Below, piece by piece: positions 16,394 through 25,380 of a stretch of 64,000 nt of DNA. The stretch is taken from IMG/VR virus record IMGVR_UViG_3300009502_000028, positions 1 through 64,000 of that record; one strand, 5' to 3'. The notes beneath the pieces were generated by a model. The model saw only the letters and a program-made list of their open reading frames with translations. It was not told the origin of the DNA and did no database searches. The first letter of the stretch is position 1; each line of letters starts with the position of its first letter. The stretch comes from a virus. The translations under genes were made by a program, and so were the position numbers.

Positions 16394-16758
16394 TTTTAAA
16401 TGAAACTTTTTGTCGCCAGCCTATCCTTTTATAATTATTTATAAAATCATTAATATAGGATATATCGGCAATATATTATGTTATATAAACCACTGCCGTT
16501 ATAAGCTTTATAAACTATTATCGCCATAATTCTTTATACGTATTTATGGATATATTTTTGTAAATTATTGGTGAAATACATTAATATAGTATAAAAAAGG
16601 CGTGTATATACGTATATACACCCTATAATCTACTAATATTGTAGATATTTAGTTTTTATAAAATAGCATATAGCGATGGGGGAAGGGTATAGAATATAAA
16701 AAGGAATAAGGGTATATTTTATTTTTTGGTGATATGGGGGGGGAGGGGGGGGATATAG

Positions 16759-16794
16759 GGTGGTATAGTAACTGATATGTTCCAGCACTTCACC
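16759..16794 (-). repeat. Solitary CRISPR-type repeat, first downstream of cas12
   Basis: 36 bp, four differences from the array repeat by eye. Followed on the plus strand by TTTAAGAATACGTAGATATG, which also follows the 16960 copy. A run of G (16737-16752) precedes it. Confidence 0.85.
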
Positions 16795-16844
16795 TTTAAG
16801 AATACGTAGATATGTTTTTATATTTTGAATATGTAGATATATCT

Positions 16845-16934
16845 TTATGTAGGTAAGGATATTTTTTTTACTATATAGATGAGAGGGGACAGGGTTTCGG
16901 TATCATATTGTTTCATATCTGTTTTTGTATTCAT
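16845..16934 (-). CDS. Possible micro-ORF, 29 aa
   Basis: ATG to TAA frame (MNTKTDMKQYDTETLS...) starting 26 bases after the repeat at 16960 on the same strand. The ATG region ACCAATATGAATG-like sequence is shared with the micro-ORF at 17105. No promoter lies between repeat and ATG. Weak evidence. Confidence 0.25.
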   Translation of the reverse strand: MNTKTDMKQYDTETLSPLIYIVKKISLPT

Positions 16935-16959
16935 ATTGGTATGTTACCGATATTATATC

Positions 16960-16995
16960 GGTGATATAGTAACTGGTCTGTTCCAGCACTTCACC
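16960..16995 (-). repeat. Solitary CRISPR repeat, perfect 36-bp copy
   Basis: Identical over all 36 bases to the array repeat (reverse orientation in the window). The perfect match implies recent copying or selection. Confidence 0.9.
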
Positions 16996-17045
16996 TTTAA
17001 GAATACGTAGATATGTTTTTATATATATATAATATAAAAAACGGG

Positions 17046-17105
17046 TTAATTTTGACAAGGTTTTTTATGGGCGGTTAACCGTCCACATACCAATGATTCA
17101 TTCAT
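17046..17105 (-). CDS. Possible leaderless micro-ORF, 19 aa
   Basis: TTGACT-16-TATCAT ends six bases before an ATG that opens MNESLVCGRLTAHKKPCQN and a TAA. The promoter-to-ATG geometry equals that of many genes here, so the unit may be real. Its transcript would run into the perfect repeat at 16960. Confidence 0.35.
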   Translation of the reverse strand: MNESLVCGRLTAHKKPCQN

Positions 17106-17183
17106 ATTGGTATGATACCGATATTTTTGAAAAAGTCAAGCAGAAAGCATTTCTTTTGTTTCTGCGAGAGTTCACAGTTCGCC

Positions 17184-17218
17184 GGTGATATAATAACTGA
17201 TATGTTACAACATTTGGC
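17184..17218 (-). repeat. Degenerate CRISPR-type repeat at cas12 3' end
   Basis: Diverged copy (GGTGATATAATAACTGATATG and further changes) three bases after the cas12 stop codon. It lacks the CTGG/CCAG pairing. Confidence 0.65.
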
Positions 17219-17220
17219 GA

Positions 17221-20200
17221 TTATGATAGTTTCCAATTTTTGTGAAGTTTTTCACATACACTCCATGGGTAGTAGGTATTAGTATTATCTAATTTATAAT
17301 ATTTGGCTGTATTTTCTTTTGTGGCGGTGATTTTTTTATTTTTAATGACATCGGTTGCAGTTAAGTCAGGTAGTAAGGCAACACCGGCACCGGTGTTTGT
17401 GGTATGGATTTGGTATACGGTAGCGGAATAACCATGTAGAAGAGTTTCTGCTCCACGGAGTCGTTTTGCCGCTCCACTTTGGTCATTTTTTGTGGTATCG
17501 AACAATTCATATGTATTAACGTACTTTCCATTTTCTATTTCGGTTAAACTTCTACAATACAGATTAGTATGATGAGTAAGTCCTCGTAGAGCGATCATTC
17601 GAGAGGCGTTTACATCGGCGTGCAATTTTTTATTAGGTAGCCATAGATTTGCACCATCACGACAACCATAAATACCGGAATCGGCATCATGGCGACTGGT
17701 TCCATTTTCATCGACATATTGGATTAATATACCCATATAACTAAACGCATCTTCGGCAGATTTTTTCATTTGTCCTCTGGGCCAGATATTAAACATACGA
17801 TTACTTTGTTTAGTATTTTTAGATGATCCCATTATATCAAGATTCTCCATTGCTACGATACCGATTCCTAATTCGTAACAGCGGTGAGCGATTTGGGAGA
17901 ATAATTTTTTAATGAAATAATCTTTAACATTATCCCGCCACTCTAAAATACCTTTACAGAAGTTTTCTTCTCTTAGAGTACACCGTTGTTTTTCTCCTTC
18001 GGCATATACATGATCTTTAGGAAGCATTTTAATTCCATCACCGGAATCATTGAATGTTTTTTTAAGATTATAATAAGCATCAATCAATTCAATTAATGGG
18101 GGAGCCGACAACCAATTTTTCTTCTCGGTGAGATGATTATTAGAATCTCTATTTCCCCGAATACCATTCATTGTTTGAGTAATAACATACATTAAATTAC
18201 TGATAACCCAATATTCTTTCTTTTTCCCTTCAACCGGGAGTTTTCCTTTAATGTCTCGTATTAACTTTCCCTCTTGTTTTGCTTTTTTAATATCTTTAAT
18301 GAATTGATCGATAGTAATTCGTTGTTCGGATGGGAGTAACTCCATGAGTTGATCAAAACTTTTAATATCATCTTTACTTAGCTTTAATTCACCGCTCTCT
18401 TGTAAGTATCGACGGGAGGCACGAATGATATTTATAAGTTGGTATATATTCCCTTTGAGTTGAATATACTGTTCATTAAAAACCGTAGAAACAATTTCAT
18501 TTCCCGTTTCTTTGATTTGAATACCTTCTTCTGTTCCCACCACGTTATAATAACTAACCGTATATGGATTACTATATCCAAGGTCTATTCCCGCATATTT
18601 CAAAGTTCTACCGGCAAAACGTTTACTTAGGTCTTTATCCAAAACACAGCTTTGAACATTACGTTTAGGCGTGCGAACTTCATCCCATGCCTTTTGGAGC
18701 TCCGATCTAATTTTGAATAATTCCTTGGAATTGAATTCATTATTGGCGTGATATTCAACAAAAATATTAGTTGGAAGAATAACATAATATTCACCATTAG
18801 ACGGGTTGCGTCGAAAATATAATGTTTTTACGACAGCAAACACCGGTATTTTACCGGCTCGGGCATATTCAAAAATATAACACTTTTCAAGTGATGCCTC
18901 ATGTATTTCTTTGTCCGTGAGTTCACGATTTTCTGCTTTGGCTAATGCAAGCAACTCCTTCTCACTACGAGGTAATCTTGTTGTAAGCCCATTATAATAA
19001 CATTTAGTTTCATGTTTACGTCCATACGCAGCTACATAAGAACGTTCTTCTTTATTGGGAAGTTCGATAGTAATGGTTAATTGACGATTGGCGGTATCAT
19101 TATCTATACGGACTAATTTAGCCGCATTGCGATCCATTGAGAAACCGATTGGAATGGGAGATTCTTTTGAAATTAAAGTAAGGGAAGCTCCTTTACGATA
19201 ACGACCATGTTTATCAAATAATTCAACATATTTTTCAAATCTTGGATCAGACAAAAGGCATTTATCAGATTCCCATAAACTTCTTCGTCGGAACAATTCT
19301 TCACTAATTTTTGGATTGAAAGAATAAGCAACTTGATTTTTTTTATTGGTGTGTTTATTATTTGCCAGCCAAAATCCTTCTAGCAATCCGGTGTTATTAG
19401 CAATTGCATTGGGTCGCCAGCATTCCTTAAAAAACGATAAAAATTTATAATTCAAATAAGAAGTATCCGTGTATCCTTCTCCTAGTTCTTTAGTGTATTG
19501 TAACAAGCCCATCAAATCGGTTATAACTTCGCTCCCATAATCACCGGATAATTCCGAAGACAACTCCGTTAATCGGTTATCTATCTCAGCATAATTTGCT
19601 TGAGCCGCAATATCACATGCGTTCCATCCTTTAACTCGTGCATGGAATCCACTGAATACATTTTGGTGATAGTTATTTTTAAGATGTAACTGAGAGTTGT
19701 GCGATAGAGGGAGCGGAAAAATGTCGGCAAGTCGCCATTTGGCAAACTGAAGAATCTCTTCAGAATGTTTAATTCTGTTTGCTGCTTTTCTAAGTTCATT
19801 TTTATGTTTTTTTACATCACCGGTTGACATTTTTGTCAAATCCGCTTCTTCAAGCTTAGCATACTCTTCCTGTTTTCGACGAATATCTTCTTTGACTTTC
19901 GCTATACTTTTAAATGTAGCCCGCACCATTGGATTGGAAATTGAAATTGGCTGACCTTCCCAATTAATTATTTTATAATAAGCCTCTTGTTCTTCGGGGG
20001 TTGCTTTGCTACCATCGACCACCATGTTGTTGGTTTTGTCATATAGCTTTAGTCCAGATAATTTATATGTCGCAGTCTGAATTTCTCTAGCAGCCTCTTG
20101 GTGGTCAGAGATGAGAGTATCGAGTTCTTGATGTTGATCTGGATTCAACAATATCCGCAAAATACCCGCCCGTGTTACGGAGTCTTTTTCTACTTTTGCC

Positions 20201-20232
20201 TTTTTGGTTTTTTTGATTTTTTCTTTTGTCAT
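17221..20232 (-). CDS. Cas12-type CRISPR effector, 1003 aa, subtype unassigned
   Basis: RNA-guided nuclease with a C-terminal split RuvC domain: motif I LKYAGIDLGYSNP around residue 548, motif II GIVAMENLD around 794, motif III HADVNASRMIALRGL around 874, so D, E and D are all present. No CxxC zinc ribbon is seen between motifs II and III. The N-terminus is lysine-rich and about 540 residues of unrecognised helical sequence precede RuvC. At ~1,000 aa it is longer than TnpB and CasPhi. Its place next to an array supports a type V effector, but I cannot assign a subtype. It is divergent from cas3, with the promoter TTGCTT-17-TAGGTT ending six bases before ATG. No adaptation genes are nearby. 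Confidence 0.85.
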   Translation of the reverse strand: MTKEKIKKTKKAKVEKDSVTRAGILRILLNPDQHQELDTLISDHQEAAREIQTATYKLSGLKLYDKTNNMVVDGSKATPEEQEAYYKIINWEGQPISISNPMVRATFKSIAKVKEDIRRKQEEYAKLEEADLTKMSTGDVKKHKNELRKAANRIKHSEEILQFAKWRLADIFPLPLSHNSQLHLKNNYHQNVFSGFHARVKGWNACDIAAQANYAEIDNRLTELSSELSGDYGSEVITDLMGLLQYTKELGEGYTDTSYLNYKFLSFFKECWRPNAIANNTGLLEGFWLANNKHTNKKNQVAYSFNPKISEELFRRRSLWESDKCLLSDPRFEKYVELFDKHGRYRKGASLTLISKESPIPIGFSMDRNAAKLVRIDNDTANRQLTITIELPNKEERSYVAAYGRKHETKCYYNGLTTRLPRSEKELLALAKAENRELTDKEIHEASLEKCYIFEYARAGKIPVFAVVKTLYFRRNPSNGEYYVILPTNIFVEYHANNEFNSKELFKIRSELQKAWDEVRTPKRNVQSCVLDKDLSKRFAGRTLKYAGIDLGYSNPYTVSYYNVVGTEEGIQIKETGNEIVSTVFNEQYIQLKGNIYQLINIIRASRRYLQESGELKLSKDDIKSFDQLMELLPSEQRITIDQFIKDIKKAKQEGKLIRDIKGKLPVEGKKKEYWVISNLMYVITQTMNGIRGNRDSNNHLTEKKNWLSAPPLIELIDAYYNLKKTFNDSGDGIKMLPKDHVYAEGEKQRCTLREENFCKGILEWRDNVKDYFIKKLFSQIAHRCYELGIGIVAMENLDIMGSSKNTKQSNRMFNIWPRGQMKKSAEDAFSYMGILIQYVDENGTSRHDADSGIYGCRDGANLWLPNKKLHADVNASRMIALRGLTHHTNLYCRSLTEIENGKYVNTYELFDTTKNDQSGAAKRLRGAETLLHGYSATVYQIHTTNTGAGVALLPDLTATDVIKNKKITATKENTAKYYKLDNTNTYYPWSVCEKLHKNWKLS

Positions 20233-20348
20233 GGTGTTAACCTAACACTATTGTCGAAAAAAAGCAAGATTTATTTTAGGGAAAATCGATTGATCCAAAA
20301 AACCGAATAAAATATTGACTTTGCGGAGGAAAAAAGTTAAGCTAAAAA
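20233..20348. promoter_or_regulatory. Divergent cas12/cas3 promoter region
   Basis: Minus: TTGCTT, 17 bp, TAGGTT, six bases, ATG of cas12. Plus: TTGACT (about 20314), 17 bp, TAAGCT, five A, ATG of cas3. Both transcripts would be leaderless or nearly so. A GGAGGA sequence lies between the cas3 promoter boxes and cannot serve as its ribosome site if the start is as predicted. Confidence 0.65.
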
Positions 20349-22625
20349 ATGCTGACAGAAAATTTTGCCCATTCCGGTTATCAGGTGAACGCATCGAACC
20401 GTACAGTTGCTCCGCAATTATATCGGGATCACATTCATGCGGTACGTAATAACGCCTTGCGGGAGTTTGATCGTAGATTTCGTCATTATAAGAATAGAAA
20501 AATGGTAAATTTCTATCGGAAAATACTTGAAACTGCTACAGAATGGCATGATTTGGGAAAATTGATGCCGGAATGTCAAGCAATTCTTTCACAATCAAGC
20601 GAAAGCGATACGTCAATGCTTAACCATGTTGATGCAGGAGTATCGCATTGTATTAAGGAATATGAACGAACCAATGAATTATATTATCTTTTAGCAGCGT
20701 GGCTGATATTGGCTCATCATATTGGTTATATAGATTGGGAAGAATTAACTAAAATTACTCTTGTTAATCCGTCACAAATGTTATCGCCGACCAAAATACA
20801 TCTTAAAGAAAAATGGCGGGATTATCGTATAAGAGATTATGTAGATGCTAATCTTATTATATGGGAACAACTACATAAAGAAGATATAATTATTACGGAT
20901 TCAATGCCGGATGTTGGGTATAACATTAATATTAAAAATGTTGATTGGCATGATATATCAGAGTGTTTTTCCTGCATGGTGTCTGCTGATCACGCCGACA
21001 CCAATCAATTTCGTAATGATGGATATGTGCTACCTGAGCCATATAAACTTCGAGAGGATGAGCGTATTGAAAATTTTGATAAATATAATGATGGATTAAG
21101 TAAAATAAATCCCGGTAAAAGAATTAAAGATCGGAAGCTTCTTTATGCGTCGGCGGATAGGGAATCTATCTCATCTTGGATAAAAAACGATGGTACGGTA
21201 GGTTCGGGTAAAACCAATGCTAATCATAAAAAGGCATTGAAAATGGCAAAAAAATATGGGTGTGAACGAATATTTATTGTGGCCCCATATATTAATGTTA
21301 TCAATCAACTTGTTGGTAAAGCAAAAGAATCTCTTTTGTTACCGGGAGAGTATCAGGTAGGGGTTATTAACGAGCATCATTCTATGGTTCAGTTTACAGA
21401 TTGGCGGTTGCGAAAATATAATAATAGATTAGATGGTCCATTAACGTATACTACTTGCGTGCAATTTTTCGAGGCATTGACTACTTATCATCCCGCAGCG
21501 ATAGGGAAACTCATTCATTTTACGGATTCGGTCATTGTTCTTGATGAGTATCATCAAGCGATGCCATATGAATTATGGTCACATGCGTTATTTTTATTAG
21601 AAAAATTAGTAAACAATTATAATGTTCACGTTATTTTTAGTTCCGGGACTCCCATTGATTTTTGGGATTTATATCATAAAAATATAGTAGTGGATAATAT
21701 GCTTACACATACGGAATGGAAGCATTTTCAGGCGAGAGAAAATACACGGGTTAAAAAATCGCATCTGGGAGCTATTGGATTAGGTAAATTATGTCGGCAT
21801 ATAACTAATGGATATAAAAACAAACATTCTACTTTAATAGTATGTAATACCACTAATAATGCGAAGGTTTTATTTAAATTATTGAATAGCGGAAATGGGA
21901 ATGTCTATCATTTGAGTAGTCGAGTGACACCGGAGTTTAGAGAAAAAAGATTGGAATTAATAAAACAAAAAATAAAAGATGAATTACCGGTCATATTAAT
22001 TGCCACCTCAATGGTAGAATGTGGTATTGATATATCATTTGAGCGGTGTTATCGAGAAGAAACCAGTTTAGATTCACTTCAACAATGCACCGGAAGATGT
22101 AATAGGAATAATGAATTTAAAATCGGAAAAGTATATGTTTTTTGTTTTTCTGAATCATTAATCCGAAAGGGAACAATAACTATTAATCCTACGACACAAA
22201 GAGCGATTAATGTATTTCGTAAATTAGAAAAAAATGAATGGATTCCGGCAATGGGAACATCGGCAGCGAGAGACACGTTAACAACTAGCAATTGGAATAT
22301 GATTTCTCGGATTGAAGATAACTTTTCCAAGGGAAATCTCCGCACCGTAGGTAATTTAATGCGATTGATAAAAACTCAAAAATTTACAGTTGTAATCGAT
22401 CCGACTGTCATTGAAAGAATTAAATCTAAAGATATTACCCTCGGATATGCGGATATTAGCAGAAATTCGGTAACGGTATTTGGAAATGTACACCAACGAT
22501 TACTTAATGCCGGAATTATTGAACCGCTAGAGAAAATTCGGGACGATGCCGATGACCCAATTACAATGTGGGCATTGAATAACTATCATATTAATTATGA
22601 TATTGAGCTGGGACTTTTATGTTAA
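20349..22625 (+). CDS. cas3: Cas3-type HD nuclease-helicase, 758 aa
   Basis: HD domain: WHDLGK near residue 65, NHVDAGVSH near 96 and LAHHIGY near 122. Superfamily 2 helicase: Walker A-type TVGSGKT near 284, DEYHQA near 398, FSSGTP near 431 and motif VI QQCTGRCNR near 577. This is the complete order of a Cas3, which in type I systems unwinds and degrades DNA marked by Cascade. No Cascade gene is present; the neighbours are a Cas12-type effector and an array. It may therefore assist the type V effector, act with host Cascade, or have another role. Length is normal for Cas3. Confidence 0.9.
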   Translation: MLTENFAHSGYQVNASNRTVAPQLYRDHIHAVRNNALREFDRRFRHYKNRKMVNFYRKILETATEWHDLGKLMPECQAILSQSSESDTSMLNHVDAGVSHCIKEYERTNELYYLLAAWLILAHHIGYIDWEELTKITLVNPSQMLSPTKIHLKEKWRDYRIRDYVDANLIIWEQLHKEDIIITDSMPDVGYNINIKNVDWHDISECFSCMVSADHADTNQFRNDGYVLPEPYKLREDERIENFDKYNDGLSKINPGKRIKDRKLLYASADRESISSWIKNDGTVGSGKTNANHKKALKMAKKYGCERIFIVAPYINVINQLVGKAKESLLLPGEYQVGVINEHHSMVQFTDWRLRKYNNRLDGPLTYTTCVQFFEALTTYHPAAIGKLIHFTDSVIVLDEYHQAMPYELWSHALFLLEKLVNNYNVHVIFSSGTPIDFWDLYHKNIVVDNMLTHTEWKHFQARENTRVKKSHLGAIGLGKLCRHITNGYKNKHSTLIVCNTTNNAKVLFKLLNSGNGNVYHLSSRVTPEFREKRLELIKQKIKDELPVILIATSMVECGIDISFERCYREETSLDSLQQCTGRCNRNNEFKIGKVYVFCFSESLIRKGTITINPTTQRAINVFRKLEKNEWIPAMGTSAARDTLTTSNWNMISRIEDNFSKGNLRTVGNLMRLIKTQKFTVVIDPTVIERIKSKDITLGYADISRNSVTVFGNVHQRLLNAGIIEPLEKIRDDADDPITMWALNNYHINYDIELGLLC

Positions 22626-22671
22626 TTTGCGAGCGGTTAGGTGGCGTCAAATATGCCGTAGCCGCTCGCAA
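22624..22671 (+). terminator. Hairpin after cas3
   Basis: TTGCGAGCGG/CCGCTCGCAA inverted repeat immediately after the cas3 stop. The half CCGCTCGCAA recurs in the array leader (22750) and in its copy near 39120. Confidence 0.6.
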
Positions 22672-22689
22672 CTTGTAACTCGCTGATAA

Positions 22690-22804
22690 TATGGAACTTA
22701 CGAAATATGATATTTGATGTTGACAAACCGGGGATAATAGAATACACTGCCGCTCGCAAATTGATACACAGTTCTTTGATAATACGTTACTTACGAGGGA
22801 TACA
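22690..22804 (+). promoter_or_regulatory. CRISPR leader with promoter
   Basis: TTGACA at 22720, 17 bp, TACACT at 22743, reading into the first repeat at 22805. The variant repeat at the far end of the array also supports a leader on this side. The block 22690-22840 is duplicated at 39039-39189. Confidence 0.75.
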
Positions 22805-23784
22805 GGTGAAGTGCTGGAACAGACCAGTTACTATATCACCGTTCGAGTTGGCGAAATATAGTGATAACTTGCATTTGGTGAAGTGCTGGAACAGACCAGT
22901 TACTATATCACCACCGCTCGCATTAGCCTTCTGGGAATGGAGTAAAGAAGGTGAAGTGCTGGAACAGACCAGTTACTATATCACCCACGATTGATTTGCC
23001 CGAACCAACTGGAAAATATGGGTGAAGTGCTGGAACAGACCAGTTACTATATCACCTATCATAGTAATGGATATTCCAAGTGCTGAACTCTACGGTGAAG
23101 TGCTGGAACAGACCAGTTACTATATCACCAGAGCCAAGTCTCTGCTCATAGAGCAATAAAAAAAGAGGTGAAGTGCTGGAACAGACCAGTTACTATATCA
23201 CCAGAGCCAAGTCTCTGCTCATAGAGCAATAAAAAAAGAGGTGAAGTGCTGGAACAGACCAGTTACTATATCACCCGCAGCATATTGGCTTTCATCAAAA
23301 GCAAACTCTAGGTGAAGTGCTGGAACAGACCAGTTACTATATCACCATGAGTAATACATATCCTTCCTATGGTATCCTTTCAAGGTGAAGTGCTGGAACA
23401 GACCAGTTACTATATCACCATCAGTAGAGAATCCGGTTTATCATCTTCTATCTGGGTGAAGTGCTGGAACAGACCAGTTACTATATCACCTATCCGAATT
23501 GTTGCACCAGAGGCAATGCATATTCAGGTGAAGTGCTGGAACAGACCAGTTACTATATCACCACCGCTATATAGGAAAAGCCCCTAACTCAGTCGCCTAG
23601 GTGAAGTGCTGGAACAGACCAGTTACTATATCACCGCCGTTATATGTATATGCTATAAAGAAACATCGGTAATGGTGAAGTGCTGGAACAGACCAGTTAC
23701 TATATCACCACCTCGTGGTAGCGGTCCTTGCCGAGCAGGTGCTTCGCCGGTGAAGTGCTGGAACAGACCAGTCACTATATCACC
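22805..23784 (+). CRISPR. CRISPR array, 14 repeats and 13 spacers
   Basis: The 36-bp repeat starts GGTGAAGTGCTGGAACAG and ends ACCAGTTACTATATCACC. It folds on itself (GGTGA/TCACC, AGT/ACT, CTGG/CCAG, loop AACAGA). Repeat starts: 22805, 22877, 22950, 23021, 23094, 23167, 23240, 23311, 23384, 23455, 23527, 23600, 23674, 23749. Spacers are 35-39 bp. Spacers 5 (23130-23166) and 6 (23203-23239) are identical. The last repeat carries GTCACT instead of GTTACT. No cas1, cas2 or cas4 is in the window. Confidence 0.98.
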
Positions 23785-23980
23785 TATCACCCGCTGGAAA
23801 CCGTTGATTTAGTGGTAGAGCGGAGAATTTGGCGAAGAGAATTTTCAATTTTTCTTCACGGCAATCATCTCGGAGGTAAGTTTCGTGGAGAAAAGATATT
23901 TCAGACCAAGGTTGTAACTTAACCCATCGTTGGAACTGCTGAATATCTTTACGAGATGCGGTTTTAATTGAAATAGTCAT
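23780..23980 (-). CDS. Hypothetical protein ending in the array, 66 aa
   Basis: ATG at 23980 behind TTGACT-17-TACATA. Begins MTISIKTASRKDIQQFQRW. Its TGA stop is formed by the end of the last CRISPR repeat, so either the gene lost its 3' end to the array or it uses the repeat hairpin as its 3' end, as other genes here do. The opening recalls GNAT-type proteins but is too short to judge. Confidence 0.5.
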   Translation of the reverse strand: MTISIKTASRKDIQQFQRWVKLQPWSEISFLHETYLRDDCREEKLKILFAKFSALPLNQRFPAGDR

Positions 23981-24037
23981 ATTTATATATGTATCACAGA
24001 GTGCGATAAAAGTCAATAAATTATTTTATCTCTGTGT

Positions 24038-24081
24038 CGCCAGAAAACCCAAGTGTCTTTAGACCTTGGGATGAATGGCGA
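24038..24081 (+). mobile_element. Left end of TnpB element 1
   Basis: Nested hairpin: CGCCA/TGGCG outside, CCCAAG/CTTGGG inside with a TTTA-type loop, upstream of tnpB at 24162. This is the layout of an IS200/IS605-type left end. Confidence 0.6.
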
Positions 24082-24161
24082 CCAATAAAATATTTTAAAT
24101 TATTTTGATGTTTTGAGAAAATGAACGATATGTATTATACGAGAAACAAAATTTCGTATAA

Positions 24162-25358
24162 ATGAATAGACAATATACATATAAATTTAGAATCTATCCT
24201 ACAAAGGAACAAGAGATATTATTGTCTAAACATTTCGGAAGTATTCGTTATGTGTATAATCTATTTTTAGATAAACGAACTAAGTTTTACTTAAATGCAA
24301 AAGAAAAACAACTTGCTAAAAAATCATTAAATTATAATGAAATGTCAGCAGAGTTAACAAAACTCAAATCAAACACGGAAACCGAATGGTTAAATGAGTG
24401 TAATTCTCAATCACTCCAACATTCTTTAAAACATCTAGAAACTGCTTTTAATCGTTTCTTTAAGAAAAAATCCAAATATCCAAGATTTAAAAATAGAAGA
24501 AGTAAACAATCATTTAGATTACCACAATTTGTCTCTGTAGAAGATGGAAGAATATATTTTCCCAAATTTAAAGAAGGAATAAAAATCGATCAACATCGTA
24601 AAATTGAAGGATCAATTGAAAATGCTACTATTAGTCGTAATGTAGCAGGACAATATTTTGCGTGTATTGGTGTTACTAAAAACATTGAAATCAAATCAGA
24701 ATTAAATAATGCTGTTGGGATTGATTTGGGAATTAAATCCTTAGTAGTATGCTCAGACGGAATTAGATTTAAAAACATAAAACCGCTCAAACAATTAGAA
24801 AAATTAGTTAGAATTAGACAGAAATCAGTTAGTAGGACTGGGAAAAAATCCATCGGGAGAATTAAAGCAAGGTTAAAACTCGGAAAACTCCACGTTAAAA
24901 TTGCCAATATTCGTAGTAATCATTTACATCAAATATCTCACAAGTTAGTGAGCGAAAACCAAACTCTTATACTTGAAGATTTGTCCGTAAAAAATATGAT
25001 GGGAGATCATAGATATGCTAAATCCATTGGAGATTGTTCTTGGTCAGAATTAGTAAGACAGATATGTTATAAAAGTGAATGGTATGGAAGAAAAGTCATT
25101 AAAATTGATAGATACTTCCCATCCAGTAAAACTTGTAGTAACTGTGGATATATTAAAGATGATTTAACACTTAAAGATAGAGAGTGGAATTGTCCAAAAT
25201 GTAACTACAAACACGATAGAGATTTAAATGCATCTCTGAATATCCTAAAACAAGGATTAAATTTAACAGTCGGAACGACTGGGTTAGCCGTTTGTCCTGA
25301 TGTAAGACCTATTGGAAACAATGGGCAATTGGTTGGAACGGAAACCCACTCTCTTTAG
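24162..25358 (+). CDS. tnpB: TnpB (IS605-type RNA-guided nuclease), 398 aa
   Basis: RuvC motifs GIDLGIKS (near 187), LILEDLSVKN (near 270) and RDLNASLNI (near 355) with a zinc ribbon CSNCGY...CPKCNY between the last two. Length is typical of TnpB. Such proteins are guided by an RNA made from the element's right end. No Y1 transposase gene lies nearby, so the copy is not autonomous. The right-end hairpin (25342-25367) overlaps the 3' end of the gene. Confidence 0.92.
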   Translation: MNRQYTYKFRIYPTKEQEILLSKHFGSIRYVYNLFLDKRTKFYLNAKEKQLAKKSLNYNEMSAELTKLKSNTETEWLNECNSQSLQHSLKHLETAFNRFFKKKSKYPRFKNRRSKQSFRLPQFVSVEDGRIYFPKFKEGIKIDQHRKIEGSIENATISRNVAGQYFACIGVTKNIEIKSELNNAVGIDLGIKSLVVCSDGIRFKNIKPLKQLEKLVRIRQKSVSRTGKKSIGRIKARLKLGKLHVKIANIRSNHLHQISHKLVSENQTLILEDLSVKNMMGDHRYAKSIGDCSWSELVRQICYKSEWYGRKVIKIDRYFPSSKTCSNCGYIKDDLTLKDREWNCPKCNYKHDRDLNASLNILKQGLNLTVGTTGLAVCPDVRPIGNNGQLVGTETHSL

Positions 25359-25375
25359 AGGGTGGGTAGTTCATC
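25342..25375 (+). mobile_element. Right end of TnpB element 1
   Basis: ACCCACTCT/AGAGGGTGGGT hairpin then TAGTTCATC. The end of tnpB and the right end overlap, the usual site of the guide-RNA scaffold. A similar solitary end lies at 40339-40385. Confidence 0.65.
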
Positions 25376-25380
25376 TTAAT

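Noticed and set aside
16737-16752. G-run as a quadruplex regulator
   Set aside because: It is a single interrupted G run without four spaced tracts; nothing else supports a function.
17184-17218. tracrRNA anti-repeat at the cas12 3' end
   Set aside because: The copy is in the same orientation as other solitary repeats and is simply diverged. The array repeat already pairs with itself, so no anti-repeat is required.
22707-23812. Plus-strand reading frames through the array (GEVLEQTSYYIT / VKCWNRPVTISP repeats)
   Set aside because: They only translate the CRISPR repeats and spacers; the repeat happens to be open in these frames. No promoter-to-start fit or spacer conservation supports a protein.
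24590-24907. Minus-strand 105-codon frame within tnpB
   Set aside because: It is a shadow of the tnpB coding strand with no promoter and composition typical of an antisense frame.
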